Assembly (NCBI GenBank): GCA_003990705.1
Contig: AP018319.1
Span: 124,001-188,000, forward strand
DNA from: Nostoc sp. HK-01
GTDB lineage: Bacteria > Cyanobacteriota > Cyanobacteriia > Cyanobacteriales > Nostocaceae
Direction of reading: 5' to 3'
DNA: 64,000 bases
Numbering within the stretch: position 1 is the stretch's first letter; each line of letters begins with the position of its first letter. The notes below the pieces were generated by a model. The model had not been told where the DNA came from, searched no databases, and saw only the letters and a program-made list of their open reading frames with translations. Below, piece after piece: positions 19,801-29,068 of this stretch. The position numbers were made by a program, and so were the translations under genes.

Positions 19801-22258
19801 GGCGGTGCAACTTTGCGAACAGTTCGATAATGCAGATGTCCGTGGGATGACTAATTTTATCTTTGCTGCTGATGTGCATAGTTGGAGTCGCCCCATTAGA
19901 GAAGCAGATACATACTACGATAACGCCTACAAGTACGGCATGGAAGCAGGAAACTGGCTGACTGTTGGCTTTATGATGATGCAAAGTGGTTCAGATCGCC
20001 TCACATATAGTAAAAATCTCAATGAACTATATGCAATCGCCCAAGCCCATGCAGATTTTCTGCGTCAAATCAAAAGTTTAGAAAACCTTGATGCTTTAAT
20101 AGTCGGAGTTATTCAACCAATTCGCCAACTTCTTGGTTTAACAAAAACCCCATTCAGCTTTGATGACGAAAGTTTCCGTGAAGCTGAATATTTACAAAAA
20201 TATCGCCATACCGCTTATCATTTGGCTTGGTTATATTCTGTCAAAATTCGTCATGCCTATTTATTTGACCAGAAAGCTGCATATCCAGATTTAATTCCCC
20301 AATTGAGCATCATTGAAAACACCATTTCCAGCCATGCCAAAGTGCCTTCCAGCGTTTTTTACGTAGCATTAATGCATCTGTCACTAGCTGAAATGAAGAG
20401 CGAAGAACAAGAGCGTCAAATCCATTGGCAAGCGATTCTTATTTTAGAAGAAAGGTTAAAGATTTGGTCAAAAGCCTGTCCAGAAAATATTCTCCACAAG
20501 TGTCTACTCATACAAGCCGAAAAAGCAAGGCTAAAAGGACAAAAAGCAGCGGCGATTGATTTTTACGAACAAGCTATTACTCAAGCACAAGCTCAAGATT
20601 ATGATTATGAAGAAGCTCTCGCCAACGAACTTGCTGCTAAATTTTATCTAGATTGGGGCAAACAGAAGGTAGCCGCAGGCTATATGCAAGAAGCATACTA
20701 TTGCTATGCCAAATGGGGTGCAAAAGCCAAAATTGATGACTTAGAAAAACGTTATCCTCAACTCCTACAACCAATCTTACAAAAGCAACAAATTATTCTC
20801 AAACCTTCAGAAACCCTAGCTTTTCATACAACTTCTTCATTCACTTATCTTTCGACTACAGGTAGTACGAGTATCTCTCAAGTTTTAGATTTTACTTCCA
20901 TCCTTCAAGCTGCTCAAACTATTTATAGCAGTATTGAGATAGATGAACTTCTCACTTGCCTTACCCAAATTATCTTAAAAAACTCTGGTGCGAAAAAATC
21001 AGCATTAATACTTCCCCAGTCAGATACTTGGCAAGTCAGAGCAATTACCTCAATTGATTATCAAGGTCAAATACAAACTATTCTCAACCCACAACCACTA
21101 GATTTTTGTCAAGCTCTCCCTAGAAAAATTATTAATTATGTCAAGAATAACCAAGAAACTATTGTTATAGATAATTGCCAAACAGATATTCCTGGGGTAA
21201 TTGGGCAGTATATGCTCCAGCATCAGCCAAAAAGTGTATTATGCACACCAATTATTAATCAAGGGTCTTTAATTGGGATTCTCTATTTAGAAAATGAACT
21301 TGCAAGTGAGGTATTTACTAATGAACGTCTGCAAGTGATTAATTTACTGTCTTCCCAAGCAGCAATAGCACTAGAAAATGCTGTACTTTATCAAAAAGCT
21401 CAACAAGCATTGCAAGATTTACAACAGGCACAATTACAAATTGTCCAAAGTGAGAAAATGTCGGCTTTAGGAAGCTTAGTTGCTGGTGTAGCCCATGAAA
21501 TAAATAATCCTTTAGGCTTTATTTTTGCTACCCTCCAAGAAACTAAACAAAATTTTGCTGACCTAACTGAACACTTAAAATTCTATCAAGAAGCAACAGA
21601 AAATTTAGATGACACAATTCAAGATCATGCTGAAGAAATCGACTTAGATTATCTTTTAGAAGACTTACCTAAAATGATAGACTCAATGATAATCGCTTGT
21701 GATAGGTTGAAAAATATTAGTACCAGTTTCCGCACTTTCTCGCGTGCTGACAAAGATTATAAAGTGCCATTTAATCTTCATGAAGGTATTGATAGTACGA
21801 TTTTAATTCTCAAACATCGCCTGAAAGCTAACGAACAGCGTCCGGCAATAGAAGTTATGACAGAGTATGGAGACTTACCTCAAATAGAATGCTTCCCTGG
21901 ACAATTAAATCAGGTATTTATGAATATTCTTGCTAATGCTATTGATGCTTTAGAAGAATCAAATATAGGTAAGTGCTTTGCAGAGATTCAAGCTCATCCT
22001 TATCGTATAAAAATTATCACATCTATTGTAGATAAATACGTAAAAATTTCAATTACTGATAACGGTAAGGGGATACATGAATCAGTACAACAAAAGATTT
22101 TTGACCATTTATTTACTACTAAAGCTGTAGGAAAAGGCACAGGATTGGGATTGGCGATTGCAAAGTCTATTGTCGAAGAAACTCATGGAGGGAAACTAAG
22201 TTGCAAATCTTTTCTGGGTGAAGGTACAGAGTTTCTAATTGAAATACCAATTGTCTAA
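16853..22258 (+). CDS. Hybrid Ser/Thr protein kinase - ATPase - GAF - histidine kinase
   Basis: 1801 aa, the typical length of this cyanobacterial signalling family. Residues 1-270 are an Hanks-type kinase: catalytic HKDIKPSN with D134, the metal-binding motif reading DFS instead of DFG, and a SPEQTGR activation-segment end. An AAA/STAND-like ATPase follows (YGREQEVEAIL, Walker A GISGIGKT with K339, Walker B FLDDLQWAD). Residues about 700-1320 are TPR-like helical repeats. A GAF domain spans about 1365-1510. The histidine kinase has H1548 in GVAHEINNP, and NILANAIDAL, DNGKGI and GKGTGLGLA in the ATPase. No membrane segment, so it is cytoplasmic. The ligand is unknown. Related proteins occur in many copies in Nostoc-type genomes. 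Confidence 0.92.
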   Translation: MASAVVSIPGYHIIEEVYNGSRTQVYRAVRETDSLAVAIKLLKNPYPSFHELLSFRHQYTIAKNLNDPGIIQAYSLELFQNACMLVMEDFGGISLQDYFANNGREVSLQEFLQIALALCKTLETLYLNCIIHKDIKPSNILINPKTKQIKLIDFSIASLLPRETQFFKNPQVLEGTLAYISPEQTGRMNRTIDYRTDFYSLGVTFYELLTGELPFKSTDLMELVHCHIAKMPTTLRNTKEIPQVISDIVMKLMAKNAEDRYQSILGLKSDVEKCLEQLEETGKIGYFQIAQRDICDRFIISNKLYGREQEVEAILKAFERISTGKSELMLVAGISGIGKTAVINEVHKPIVKQRGYFIKGKFDQFNRNIPFAAFVQSFQDLISQLLAENDTQLKQWKTKILQAVGEDGQVIIEVIPELAKIIGNQPPVAELSGTSAQNRFNLLFQKFLRVFSSLEHPLVIFLDDLQWADLASLQLLELLMCAPDLEYFLLIGAYRDNEISITHPLKLTANAIIKSGATINNITLQSLSEITWNQLVADTLKSEESVSLSLSQLIYRKTQGNPFFATQLLKSLHQDGLIEFNWEQRCWQCDISQINQQTLISDVVEFMVFQLHRLPESTQQVLKLAACIGNQFDLQTLAIISEQSEVAVAASLWKALQSDLILPQSQIYKFYQTSPDETSLTFRDHPIANYKFLHDRIQQAAYSLIPEAEKQQTHFRIGQLLWQGLSQQEQQERIFDIVNQLNLGQTAISNHEQKIKLAGLNLEAGKKAKLSAAYQASQSYFTNGIDLLPITAWESDYELMYSLHRNGSEAAYLCGNFDQAELLYEQALSYAQTPLDKAVIYRVQMTQYQLQGRNAEAISMQGVSLQLLNWELPNKQELIQKSLDEEIVIVNKFLEQQSIESILNLPKMSDACIAEMLRILQILFYAAWLDGQPTLGLLVLAKMTTLSLQYGNSDMSPFSYAGYALIANAILKDLEIAYRFGEMAVQLCEQFDNADVRGMTNFIFAADVHSWSRPIREADTYYDNAYKYGMEAGNWLTVGFMMMQSGSDRLTYSKNLNELYAIAQAHADFLRQIKSLENLDALIVGVIQPIRQLLGLTKTPFSFDDESFREAEYLQKYRHTAYHLAWLYSVKIRHAYLFDQKAAYPDLIPQLSIIENTISSHAKVPSSVFYVALMHLSLAEMKSEEQERQIHWQAILILEERLKIWSKACPENILHKCLLIQAEKARLKGQKAAAIDFYEQAITQAQAQDYDYEEALANELAAKFYLDWGKQKVAAGYMQEAYYCYAKWGAKAKIDDLEKRYPQLLQPILQKQQIILKPSETLAFHTTSSFTYLSTTGSTSISQVLDFTSILQAAQTIYSSIEIDELLTCLTQIILKNSGAKKSALILPQSDTWQVRAITSIDYQGQIQTILNPQPLDFCQALPRKIINYVKNNQETIVIDNCQTDIPGVIGQYMLQHQPKSVLCTPIINQGSLIGILYLENELASEVFTNERLQVINLLSSQAAIALENAVLYQKAQQALQDLQQAQLQIVQSEKMSALGSLVAGVAHEINNPLGFIFATLQETKQNFADLTEHLKFYQEATENLDDTIQDHAEEIDLDYLLEDLPKMIDSMIIACDRLKNISTSFRTFSRADKDYKVPFNLHEGIDSTILILKHRLKANEQRPAIEVMTEYGDLPQIECFPGQLNQVFMNILANAIDALEESNIGKCFAEIQAHPYRIKIITSIVDKYVKISITDNGKGIHESVQQKIFDHLFTTKAVGKGTGLGLAIAKSIVEETHGGKLSCKSFLGEGTEFLIEIPIV

Positions 22259-22354
22259 TTCTTTAAAGCTTTAAGTTTTACAAGGTGCGATCAATTCGGT
22301 TTAGAATTCTGTACTCTGGATCAATATGCACTGCACTCCTGGGCTTTGAAGACT

Positions 22355-23557
22355 ATGCCAAAAAATTGGGCGTTGAAAGTAGACCAGTTTTTCAATGCAA
22401 ACCCCCACTGCATTATCGCTACCGTTCACGTAGATTCGTTTCCTGCCGACCTCCCGTTAGAGCCAAATATCAGGGAACCCAATCGCAAAAGCTCAACCTA
22501 CAAGCAAATCTACGACTCGTTGACAAACGAACCCGAAAAGTTCTTCGAGCGGCATAGCGGCATCGTACTGTGCGTCAACAAGGTCAAGCCCAACAGTAAA
22601 AAGACACAGCTAGAACTAGAAATTCTTGAGGCCAGTGAGGGCGGTAGCGATGGCATCATTAATGGGGGGCATACAGTTTTAGCTTTTCAGCAAGCCAGAG
22701 AAAATAAGTCCGATCTTTCCAAAGCCAGAGTCAAAGTCACAATACATATTGGGTTAAGCGAAGACGAAGCCAAAGACATCGCCCTGGCTTCTAATACTTC
22801 TGCCCCAGTGGATGCGCGTTCTAAAGTTAACGCTAGGGGTGATTATAAATTTTTGAAACAGTTTTTAACTCAACTGGAGCGAGAGGAAAAAACCAAATTC
22901 CGCATTGCTTACTACCAAAACCAAAGCGGTGCGCCCAAAAGTCCGCAGTGTAATGTCAACCATCTCATTAAGTTGATGAACTGCTTGGACAGAAACAAAT
23001 ACAACCCAGACTCTAAAAACAGAACCAAACACCCGCCTGTTAGCAATACACCGAGCTTGAGTGAAGCTGAAAGACAAAGACTGTCGAAACTGTTGCCACT
23101 ACTGCCCAAGGGTTTATGGATTGAGCAACGACTGTTTCAGATTATCGAAGAACATATCACCAAACCCAGACGAAAGGGAGTAGTTGACCTCGCCTCCATC
23201 GACCCACGCAAAAATACGCTGCTGCCCGACAGCCGATATTCGTTTGGGTTTGCTGCACCTGCTGATATTGCCATGCCGATTGTCGCTGCCTATCGGGTGT
23301 TTTTGGATGAGCAGTACAACTGGATCATTCCTTTTGATGAGTTCGCGGAAGATTTTCTACAACATCTGTGGAATAACTATTACAAAAAATACTTGGTGTC
23401 AGAGAAACTGGCTGGTAATACAGTAGGGAGTAAAATTTGCCGTAATCCTGTGATTTGGGATAACCTGTACCTTTCAGCCCAGAGTTACCTGAATCAGCAG
23501 TTGATTAGGATGGTGGGGTCGAACAGCAAGCGCGAAGAGTTGAAGCTGGTGAATTGA
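22355..23557 (+). CDS. AIPR-like protein (abortive-infection-associated family)
   Basis: 400 aa from ATG 22355; a TTG at 22346 is an alternative start. The motif DGIINGGHTVLAFQQA near residue 105 resembles the (D/V)NG-(Q/H)T core of AIPR and DGQHR-type proteins, followed by IHIGLSEDEAKDIALASN as in that superfamily. Members are found beside restriction and phage-defence genes; their biochemistry is poorly defined. It stands alone on the + strand, 96 bp after the giant kinase, and converges on the NADP-reductase gene. Alternative: another ParB/Srx-fold protein. The coding region is more GC-rich than the kinase before it, which hints at separate acquisition. Confidence 0.55.
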   Translation: MPKNWALKVDQFFNANPHCIIATVHVDSFPADLPLEPNIREPNRKSSTYKQIYDSLTNEPEKFFERHSGIVLCVNKVKPNSKKTQLELEILEASEGGSDGIINGGHTVLAFQQARENKSDLSKARVKVTIHIGLSEDEAKDIALASNTSAPVDARSKVNARGDYKFLKQFLTQLEREEKTKFRIAYYQNQSGAPKSPQCNVNHLIKLMNCLDRNKYNPDSKNRTKHPPVSNTPSLSEAERQRLSKLLPLLPKGLWIEQRLFQIIEEHITKPRRKGVVDLASIDPRKNTLLPDSRYSFGFAAPADIAMPIVAAYRVFLDEQYNWIIPFDEFAEDFLQHLWNNYYKKYLVSEKLAGNTVGSKICRNPVIWDNLYLSAQSYLNQQLIRMVGSNSKREELKLVN

Positions 23558-23576
23558 TTAGTTTTGAGCAATACAA

Positions 23577-24218
23577 TTATCTCTTGAGCATTGCCCAGAC
23601 AAAATCAGCACCTCGACCTTGAACTCTAGCCATCTTAATCCACAGAAGAGTTAAATGTTCTAGATGCAAACTCATAGCTAAATTACCCACGTCAACCGCT
23701 TCCCAACCCAATTGTTGACAAAGCGTAGAAACAACTTGCTTGGCAGTTGTGTCATCTCCAGCAATTAACATAGCGGGTTTGAGGTCGCCATAACTAGGAT
23801 AGGTATTATTCTCAAAGTTTTCAAACCCATAAATTGTAAATGCCTTTACTACCTTAGCTTTGGGGGCAAAACTCTCAACAAGTTCACTCCCCGATTTTTC
23901 ACTTTTGAGTGCGTGAGTCAAATTTGGGCCTACTGGATTTGTACAATCAACCAAAATTTTTCCAGCTAAATCACCAACGTCGGCTAAAGCCGCTTGGTTA
24001 GCATTAAATGGCGTAGCTAAAAAAACTATCTCTGCCTGGGCAACCGCTTCTATTGGAGATGCAATTTGTAGTTGAGGATATTTGGCTAAAGCCGTTTTGA
24101 CACTATCTGAATCGGGGTTACGTGCGGCAATAGTTACAGCATTGTCTAAAGCTACCAATTGTCCAGCTAATGCACAACCCACTTGTCCAATGCCGATAAA
24201 TGCAATCTTCATCATCAC
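23577..24218 (-). CDS. NADPH-dependent F420 reductase-like oxidoreductase
   Basis: 213 aa. The N-terminal Rossmann motif is GIGQVGCALAG at residues 8-18, with AARNPDS at the end of beta-2 suiting NADP binding. PFNANQAALADV and DCTNPVGPN are characteristic of the F420-dependent NADP reductase / NADPH-binding YrxB-like family. In organisms without F420 these act on other acceptors; the substrate is unknown. Its start overlaps the stop of the DJ-1 gene by 4 bp, so the two are coupled. Divergently placed LysR is the probable regulator. Confidence 0.8.
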   Translation of the reverse strand: MMMKIAFIGIGQVGCALAGQLVALDNAVTIAARNPDSDSVKTALAKYPQLQIASPIEAVAQAEIVFLATPFNANQAALADVGDLAGKILVDCTNPVGPNLTHALKSEKSGSELVESFAPKAKVVKAFTIYGFENFENNTYPSYGDLKPAMLIAGDDTTAKQVVSTLCQQLGWEAVDVGNLAMSLHLEHLTLLWIKMARVQGRGADFVWAMLKR

Positions 24219-24934
24219 ACCCCTGTAATCCCTAATGCGTCTAATACAAGTTTGGCGGTTTCTGTACCAGAGTTTTGTTGTTGTCCAGTGATCAGATTTC
24301 CATCTTTGATTGCATGAGGTGTGAAAGCTTCCTTAGTGACAAAGTTAGCGCCTAATTGTTTGGCTTCGTCTTCAATGCGGAATGGCATAACTTGTTGACC
24401 GACGATATGATCTGCGTAATCCTCTTCGCTATTCGCAAACCCTGTAATTGTTTTTCCCTCAATTAGAATAGAGCCATCTGCCAAGGTAGTATCCAGCAGT
24501 AAACAAGTGCCGTGGCATAAAGCCGCACTGGGTTTATCAGCTGCGTAAAACTTCATAAACAGATCCGCCACCGCGGTATTGTGCCGAAAAGTAAACATGG
24601 GCGATTGCCCTCCACAAACTAAAATCGCATCGAAATCATCAGGATTAATATCGGAGATCGCAGGTGTATTTTCTAGCAATTTCATAAACTCTGGCTCGTG
24701 AATATACTCCAGCGAAAGTGTGTCATCTTGGGAGTAACCAGAAGCATCGCGGGGATCGCTGAAGTTATCAAATTCCACTTTGCCCCCTTGAGGACTAGCA
24801 ATTACTACTTCTAAGCCAGCTTTTGTAAATACATCATAAGGATGTATCAGTTCTGATGCCCAAAAGCCCACAGGTACGCCCAAAGTAGTTGATATAGCAG
24901 GATTGCCCACAATCATTAAAATTCGCTTACTCAT
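24215..24934 (-). CDS. DJ-1/PfpI family protein (class I glutamine amidotransferase-like)
   Basis: 239 aa. The nucleophile elbow is ALCHGTC near residue 140, and ILMIVGNP near the start is the first strand of the flavodoxin-like fold. The length and the AVCxG-type elbow fit the Hsp31/YhbO-like or isonitrile hydratase-like branches that act as glyoxalases or chaperones. First gene of a two-gene operon with the NADP-reductase (4-bp overlap). A stress or electrophile detoxification role is plausible but not proven by the sequence. Confidence 0.82.
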   Translation of the reverse strand: MSKRILMIVGNPAISTTLGVPVGFWASELIHPYDVFTKAGLEVVIASPQGGKVEFDNFSDPRDASGYSQDDTLSLEYIHEPEFMKLLENTPAISDINPDDFDAILVCGGQSPMFTFRHNTAVADLFMKFYAADKPSAALCHGTCLLLDTTLADGSILIEGKTITGFANSEEDYADHIVGQQVMPFRIEDEAKQLGANFVTKEAFTPHAIKDGNLITGQQQNSGTETAKLVLDALGITGV

Positions 24935-24961
24935 TTAATTCGTCGTCATGATTAGCACATT

Positions 24962-25939
24962 GTGATAATTTCATCCTGGATCGGTCATGATATATTTGTC
25001 CAATGGATAATTTATATAAGCGATATTCATCACATCAATCTTGCTGGTTTAGATTTAAATTTATTAGTAGTCTTTGATGCTTTAATGACTGAGCAAAACG
25101 TTACTCGTGCGGCAGGAAGATTAGGTTTAAGCCAACCAGCCACAAGTAATGCTCTAGCTCGGTTACGGAATTTAATGGAGGATGAATTATTTATCCGAAC
25201 AGCAACAGGATTACGCCCCACCCCCAAAGCAAATGCTTTGGCTACTCAGTTGCGTCCAGCCCTACAACAAATTCAATCAGCTTTATTAGATGAACCAAAC
25301 TTTGAGCCAGCAACCAGTGATCGCGTATTTGCGATTGGAATGTCAGACTATGTAGAATTTATCTTGTTGCCAAAATTAATCCAAACTTTACAAAGTACTG
25401 CACCTAAAATTAGCATTCAGATCCGAACAGGTGAGCGTCAAAAATTGCTTTCCTTACTAGATAAGGGTGAAATTGACCTAGCTTGTGGGCTTTTTCAAGA
25501 GAAAAGCCAATGGCATCCACAACAGTTTTTGTTTCATGAGATTTATAGTTGTGTTTGCCGTAGCAATCATCCTGACATCGGCAATGATTTGTCATTGGAA
25601 GACTATTTGCAGCAGTCTCATTTGCTTGTTTCTATTCAAGAAGATCGAATTGGACGTGTCGATACATTGTTGGCACAAAAAAATCTTCAACGACACGTTG
25701 CTCTTTCTATCCCGCATTTTCTTTCAGCACCATTTATTCTGGCTCAAAGTAACTTAATCGCTACTCTACCTCAACGAGTTGCCAAAACATTCTCCCACAG
25801 TCAATCATTGAAGCTTTTGCCAGTTCCAGTATTGCTCAAAGGGTTTTCAGTGTTTATGCGTTGGCATCAAAGTACAGAGAATTTGCCTGCTTGTCAGTGG
25901 CTAAGAACATTAGTTAGCGAAGTTAGTACTACAGTTTAG
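24962..25939 (+). CDS. LysR-type transcriptional regulator
   Basis: Up to 325 aa. The winged helix-turn-helix is clear: DLNLLVVFDALMTEQNVTRA, then RLGLSQPATSNALARLR and DELFIRTATGLRPTPKA. The substrate-binding domain follows to the end, of the type seen in NodD/YbeF-like regulators. The only canonical in-frame start upstream of the HTH is GTG 24962, which adds about 29 atypical residues, so the true start may be a rarer codon nearer 25030. It is divergent from the DJ-1/NADP-reductase pair with only 27 bp between annotated starts, the classic arrangement for LysR control of the neighbour. Confidence 0.88.
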   Translation: MIISSWIGHDIFVQWIIYISDIHHINLAGLDLNLLVVFDALMTEQNVTRAAGRLGLSQPATSNALARLRNLMEDELFIRTATGLRPTPKANALATQLRPALQQIQSALLDEPNFEPATSDRVFAIGMSDYVEFILLPKLIQTLQSTAPKISIQIRTGERQKLLSLLDKGEIDLACGLFQEKSQWHPQQFLFHEIYSCVCRSNHPDIGNDLSLEDYLQQSHLLVSIQEDRIGRVDTLLAQKNLQRHVALSIPHFLSAPFILAQSNLIATLPQRVAKTFSHSQSLKLLPVPVLLKGFSVFMRWHQSTENLPACQWLRTLVSEVSTTV

Positions 25940-26031
25940 AAACTGCTTTGAAATTTGTACATTAGAAATCAAGAAAAGCCGTCCTAAAAACAGGGTTTAT
26001 CAGTTTTGTGTTTTATTAGTGAATCGGTATT

Positions 26032-27960
26032 CTAAGGTTCGCCAATTAATGTAAATGCTGCCCAATTTAAAGGAAGATAACGTTGTTTAATTAAAACTAA
26101 CATTGCTTGACGTAGAGCTTGTGCTTTATCAGGAGCTTGCTGAAAATGTTGATAAAATTCGGTCATAATTAACTCAGTTGATTCATCGGGAATATTCCAT
26201 AATGAAACGATCACGCTAGGCGTTCCCGCAGCAATCAAAGAACGCGATAATCCAACTACACCATCTCCTGTAAGAGAACCTCTTGCTGTTTCACAAGCAC
26301 TTAAAACTACTAACTTGGCTTTCAACTTTAAAGAGAGGATTTCCTCGGCTGTGAGTAAACCATTATCTCCAGCAGAGGGAGCTAAAGCAATCCAACTTCC
26401 TAATCCTCCTTGATCTTCAGCCCATCCATGAGTTGCTAAATGAATAATTTGTGCTGTTTTCATCCGCTGTAAAACATTGATTTTAGTAGCATCTTTCCCC
26501 AGAATTGCTTTAGTATTAAATAGTCTAGCAATGTTATTGGCTTCTGCCTCAGCAAATGGCAAAGGCTCTAACTGACGAGGGATTTCATCAGGATTAATGG
26601 CTACTTTTGGCATTCGAGGATTGCCGACTACTAATACATCTTTCAGAACAGTTTGTTTAAGTTTTTCATTTTGTTGATGGGTCAGTGATAAAACTTGAAT
26701 AGAAGGAGAAGTTAGAATAGTATGTTGTTCAATTAAATATTTGCCATTTTCGTCTTGTAATGCAGCAAAGGGAACAAAAAACAAAGTGTCATCAGGAATA
26801 AAAACTATATGTTCATTGGGGTTTTTCGGTAATTCGGTAGCAATTGGCTGAATCAAAACTTTATGTAATTGCTTTAAATATTTACTCCATTCATGAGTGC
26901 TAGAAACAGGTATTTTATTGACTAGTTGGTCTAAAATTAGATGATTTTCATTTTGACTTTTTGTTAAGTCAACAGAGTGAAAAGTAACTTTGCCTGTGGG
27001 TTTAACCACCCAAATATATAATTCTGATTCCTGCCATTCCCTTTTTCCGGGAATTTTCACCATTAAGGGATGATGAATAATTGAATATTCCACTAGTGTG
27101 GCATTCTGCTGTTTGGCTATTTGTTGGATTTGCTTAATTTTAGGCGGTTGTGGCGGCTCGAATTGATGATTCGTTTGGAACAGACGAGATGCTACTAATT
27201 CTACTAATACTCTGGCTTTTGACCATTCCGCAGTTTCTAAAGCAGCCTCTGGCTTTTTCTGAGCAATGAATACGCGCTGTAAAGTGATAAATGGTGCTTC
27301 ATACCTGTCACGCACAAAAACTTTTGATATATCTGATAACTCTGAATTAGCAAAAATGTTTTTTAGCCCATCTTCAATTACCTTAATACCTTTTAAGAGT
27401 TTGGTTTGAGATTCTTGTAATTTGCCAGTATTGAGAAGTAAATTCCCTAACCGTCCTAATGTTCCACCATAGTAACGAGCAGAGTTCTCTGCTAAAAACG
27501 GTAAAAGTTTCTCATAAGCCTTCACAGCTTGATCTGTATTTCCTATGAGTTCATAAGATTCAGCTAATCGAAATAGGGCTTCTCTTTCTAACGAAATGTT
27601 TTCAACTTTTTTCGCTAAATCTAAACTTTGTTCATAATAGTCAATAGCTATTAAATTTTTCCCTGAAATAGAGTAAGCATCTGCTAGATTTTGTAAGGTT
27701 ATCGCCTCATAACTTTGGTCTTTAATTTCTCGATAGATATTGAGAGCCTCTTGAAAAGAATGAATTGCTTCCTCAAATTTACCTTGTTCTAGTTGCTGAT
27801 TACCTTCTTCTATTAAGTGTGATGCTTTTACTTGTGGATCATTTGGTATTTGTGCTAATGTTTGAGTGCTAGGAAGTACTGTTTCAATATCAATTAAATA
27901 TATTGAAACAGTAGACATAACAATAATTATGGTCATTAAAATAAATTTGTATAAGTACAT
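26032..27960 (-). CDS. CHAT-domain protease with TPR repeats
   Basis: 642 aa. A hydrophobic segment at residues 4-25 is a signal peptide or membrane anchor. TPR repeats span about 45-230 (EEGNQQLEQGKFEEAIHSFQ, YEQSLDLAKK). The C-terminal CHAT domain (about 340-642) has the His in IIHLATHGWAED and the Cys in VVLSACETARG, the catalytic dyad of this caspase-like clan. The export signal suggests action in the periplasm or on the membrane. CHAT-TPR proteins are abundant in cyanobacteria; some bacterial CHAT proteases execute regulated cell death or toxin activation. It is monocistronic here and not obviously tied to the island at 40-57 kb. Confidence 0.85.
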   Translation of the reverse strand: MYLYKFILMTIIIVMSTVSIYLIDIETVLPSTQTLAQIPNDPQVKASHLIEEGNQQLEQGKFEEAIHSFQEALNIYREIKDQSYEAITLQNLADAYSISGKNLIAIDYYEQSLDLAKKVENISLEREALFRLAESYELIGNTDQAVKAYEKLLPFLAENSARYYGGTLGRLGNLLLNTGKLQESQTKLLKGIKVIEDGLKNIFANSELSDISKVFVRDRYEAPFITLQRVFIAQKKPEAALETAEWSKARVLVELVASRLFQTNHQFEPPQPPKIKQIQQIAKQQNATLVEYSIIHHPLMVKIPGKREWQESELYIWVVKPTGKVTFHSVDLTKSQNENHLILDQLVNKIPVSSTHEWSKYLKQLHKVLIQPIATELPKNPNEHIVFIPDDTLFFVPFAALQDENGKYLIEQHTILTSPSIQVLSLTHQQNEKLKQTVLKDVLVVGNPRMPKVAINPDEIPRQLEPLPFAEAEANNIARLFNTKAILGKDATKINVLQRMKTAQIIHLATHGWAEDQGGLGSWIALAPSAGDNGLLTAEEILSLKLKAKLVVLSACETARGSLTGDGVVGLSRSLIAAGTPSVIVSLWNIPDESTELIMTEFYQHFQQAPDKAQALRQAMLVLIKQRYLPLNWAAFTLIGEP

Positions 27961-28149
27961 TTATATAAGTAAAATCTAGATTTACAAAACTCAATATTTG
28001 GCTGAGAAATCTTATAGTCAGCAGACAAATTGCTGGCATCTCAGCATCTATTATGAAGTACTTGCAACACTCTTATAAGTTTAATAAATAAAAATTTAAC
28101 GTCAGTTCGGTTTAATTCTCTGATATTTTCGTTTCTATTCATATACTAA

Positions 28150-28464
28150 AGTGCGGCACAACTTACACTTAATCCTTTTGGCCAACAAACTGTTGCTATG
28201 ATTGTCAGCACTGCTTTAACTAATCCTCAGTTTGCTCAAATGTATTGGACTAAGTACTTGCAACCACGACGACAGGCTTTTTCTGTTGTCCTTGAACGTG
28301 CCAAATTGCGAGGTGAGCTTTTGATAAATGCTGATTCTGATTTATTTTTTGACACAATTAGTAGTCTCATGCTTTATGCTTCGGTTTTTCCACCCACTAC
28401 TGAATCATGGTCAGCTTACGTTCGGCGGATGTTGAATTTTCTGTTCCAGGATAAGATTGCTTAA
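28150..28464 (+). pseudogene. C-terminal remnant of a TetR/AcrR-type regulator
   Basis: The frame opens after a stop at 28147 and reads through 28198 to 28464 (about 104 codons). The helical sequence (QPRRQAFSVVLERAKLRGEL, then DTISSLMLYASVFPP) matches the ligand-binding end of TetR-family proteins. The DNA-binding helix-turn-helix that should precede it is absent. An ATG at 28198 could start an 88-aa peptide without DNA binding. Best read as a 5'-truncated gene. Confidence 0.65.
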
Positions 28465-28492
28465 AAAGCTACTGTAGGCCGCAGCCCATCAA

Positions 28493-29068
28493 GTGAATCC
28501 AAGCATAGAGCCTGTAATCACAAAACAATTGATTATACGCCGGATGGCACAGACAGATTTGCTTGATTTTTTAGCATATCAAACTCACCCGGAAGTTCTG
28601 CGCTATATGCCTGTAGAACCACTGACTCAGGAAAGAGCCATCGACTTTCTTGCCCGACAAGCAGTAGTGGAGATTGGCGATGAAGGTGGTTATATCGTGT
28701 TTGCCGTTCACCATATAGTTGATGCCAAAATCATTGGTGAGATTGGCATTAATCTCTTGCCGAAAGCACAAAGTCAAGGTGAGATAGGATGGTCACTTCA
28801 CCCGAATTATCAAAGGCGCGGTTATGCAACACAAGCGGCACAAGTATTACTTAATTATGGTTTTACACAGCGCAACCTACACCGAATCACCTCCATTTGC
28901 GATACACGTAATACAGCATCATATATGCTGATGGAACGTCTCGGTATGCGGCGTGAAGGACATCTCAAACAAAGCCAGTTGATCAAAGGCGTGTGGCAGG
29001 ACGAGTATATTTATGCCTTGCTACGTAAGGAATGGCTTTTTCAACAGGACATTACCACAAGCAGATAG
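28493..29068 (+). CDS. GNAT N-acetyltransferase, RimJ/RimL type
   Basis: 191 aa with a GTG start at 28493. LIIRRMAQTDLLDFLAYQ is the usual N-terminal strand-helix, GEIGWSLHPNYQRRGYATQA carries the acetyl-CoA pyrophosphate-binding QRRGYA motif, and NTASYMLMERLGMRREGHL is the C-terminal signature of RimJ/RimL-like enzymes. It would acetylate a protein N-terminus or a small amine or antibiotic; the substrate cannot be read from sequence. It begins 28 bp after the TetR remnant, which may once have regulated it. Confidence 0.87.
   Translation: MNPSIEPVITKQLIIRRMAQTDLLDFLAYQTHPEVLRYMPVEPLTQERAIDFLARQAVVEIGDEGGYIVFAVHHIVDAKIIGEIGINLLPKAQSQGEIGWSLHPNYQRRGYATQAAQVLLNYGFTQRNLHRITSICDTRNTASYMLMERLGMRREGHLKQSQLIKGVWQDEYIYALLRKEWLFQQDITTSR

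Noticed and set aside
22285-22557. Plus-strand 90-codon frame overlapping the AIPR-like gene start
   Set aside because: It overlaps the AIPR-like frame, which has family motifs; composition is Arg/Ser-rich as expected of an out-of-frame reading.
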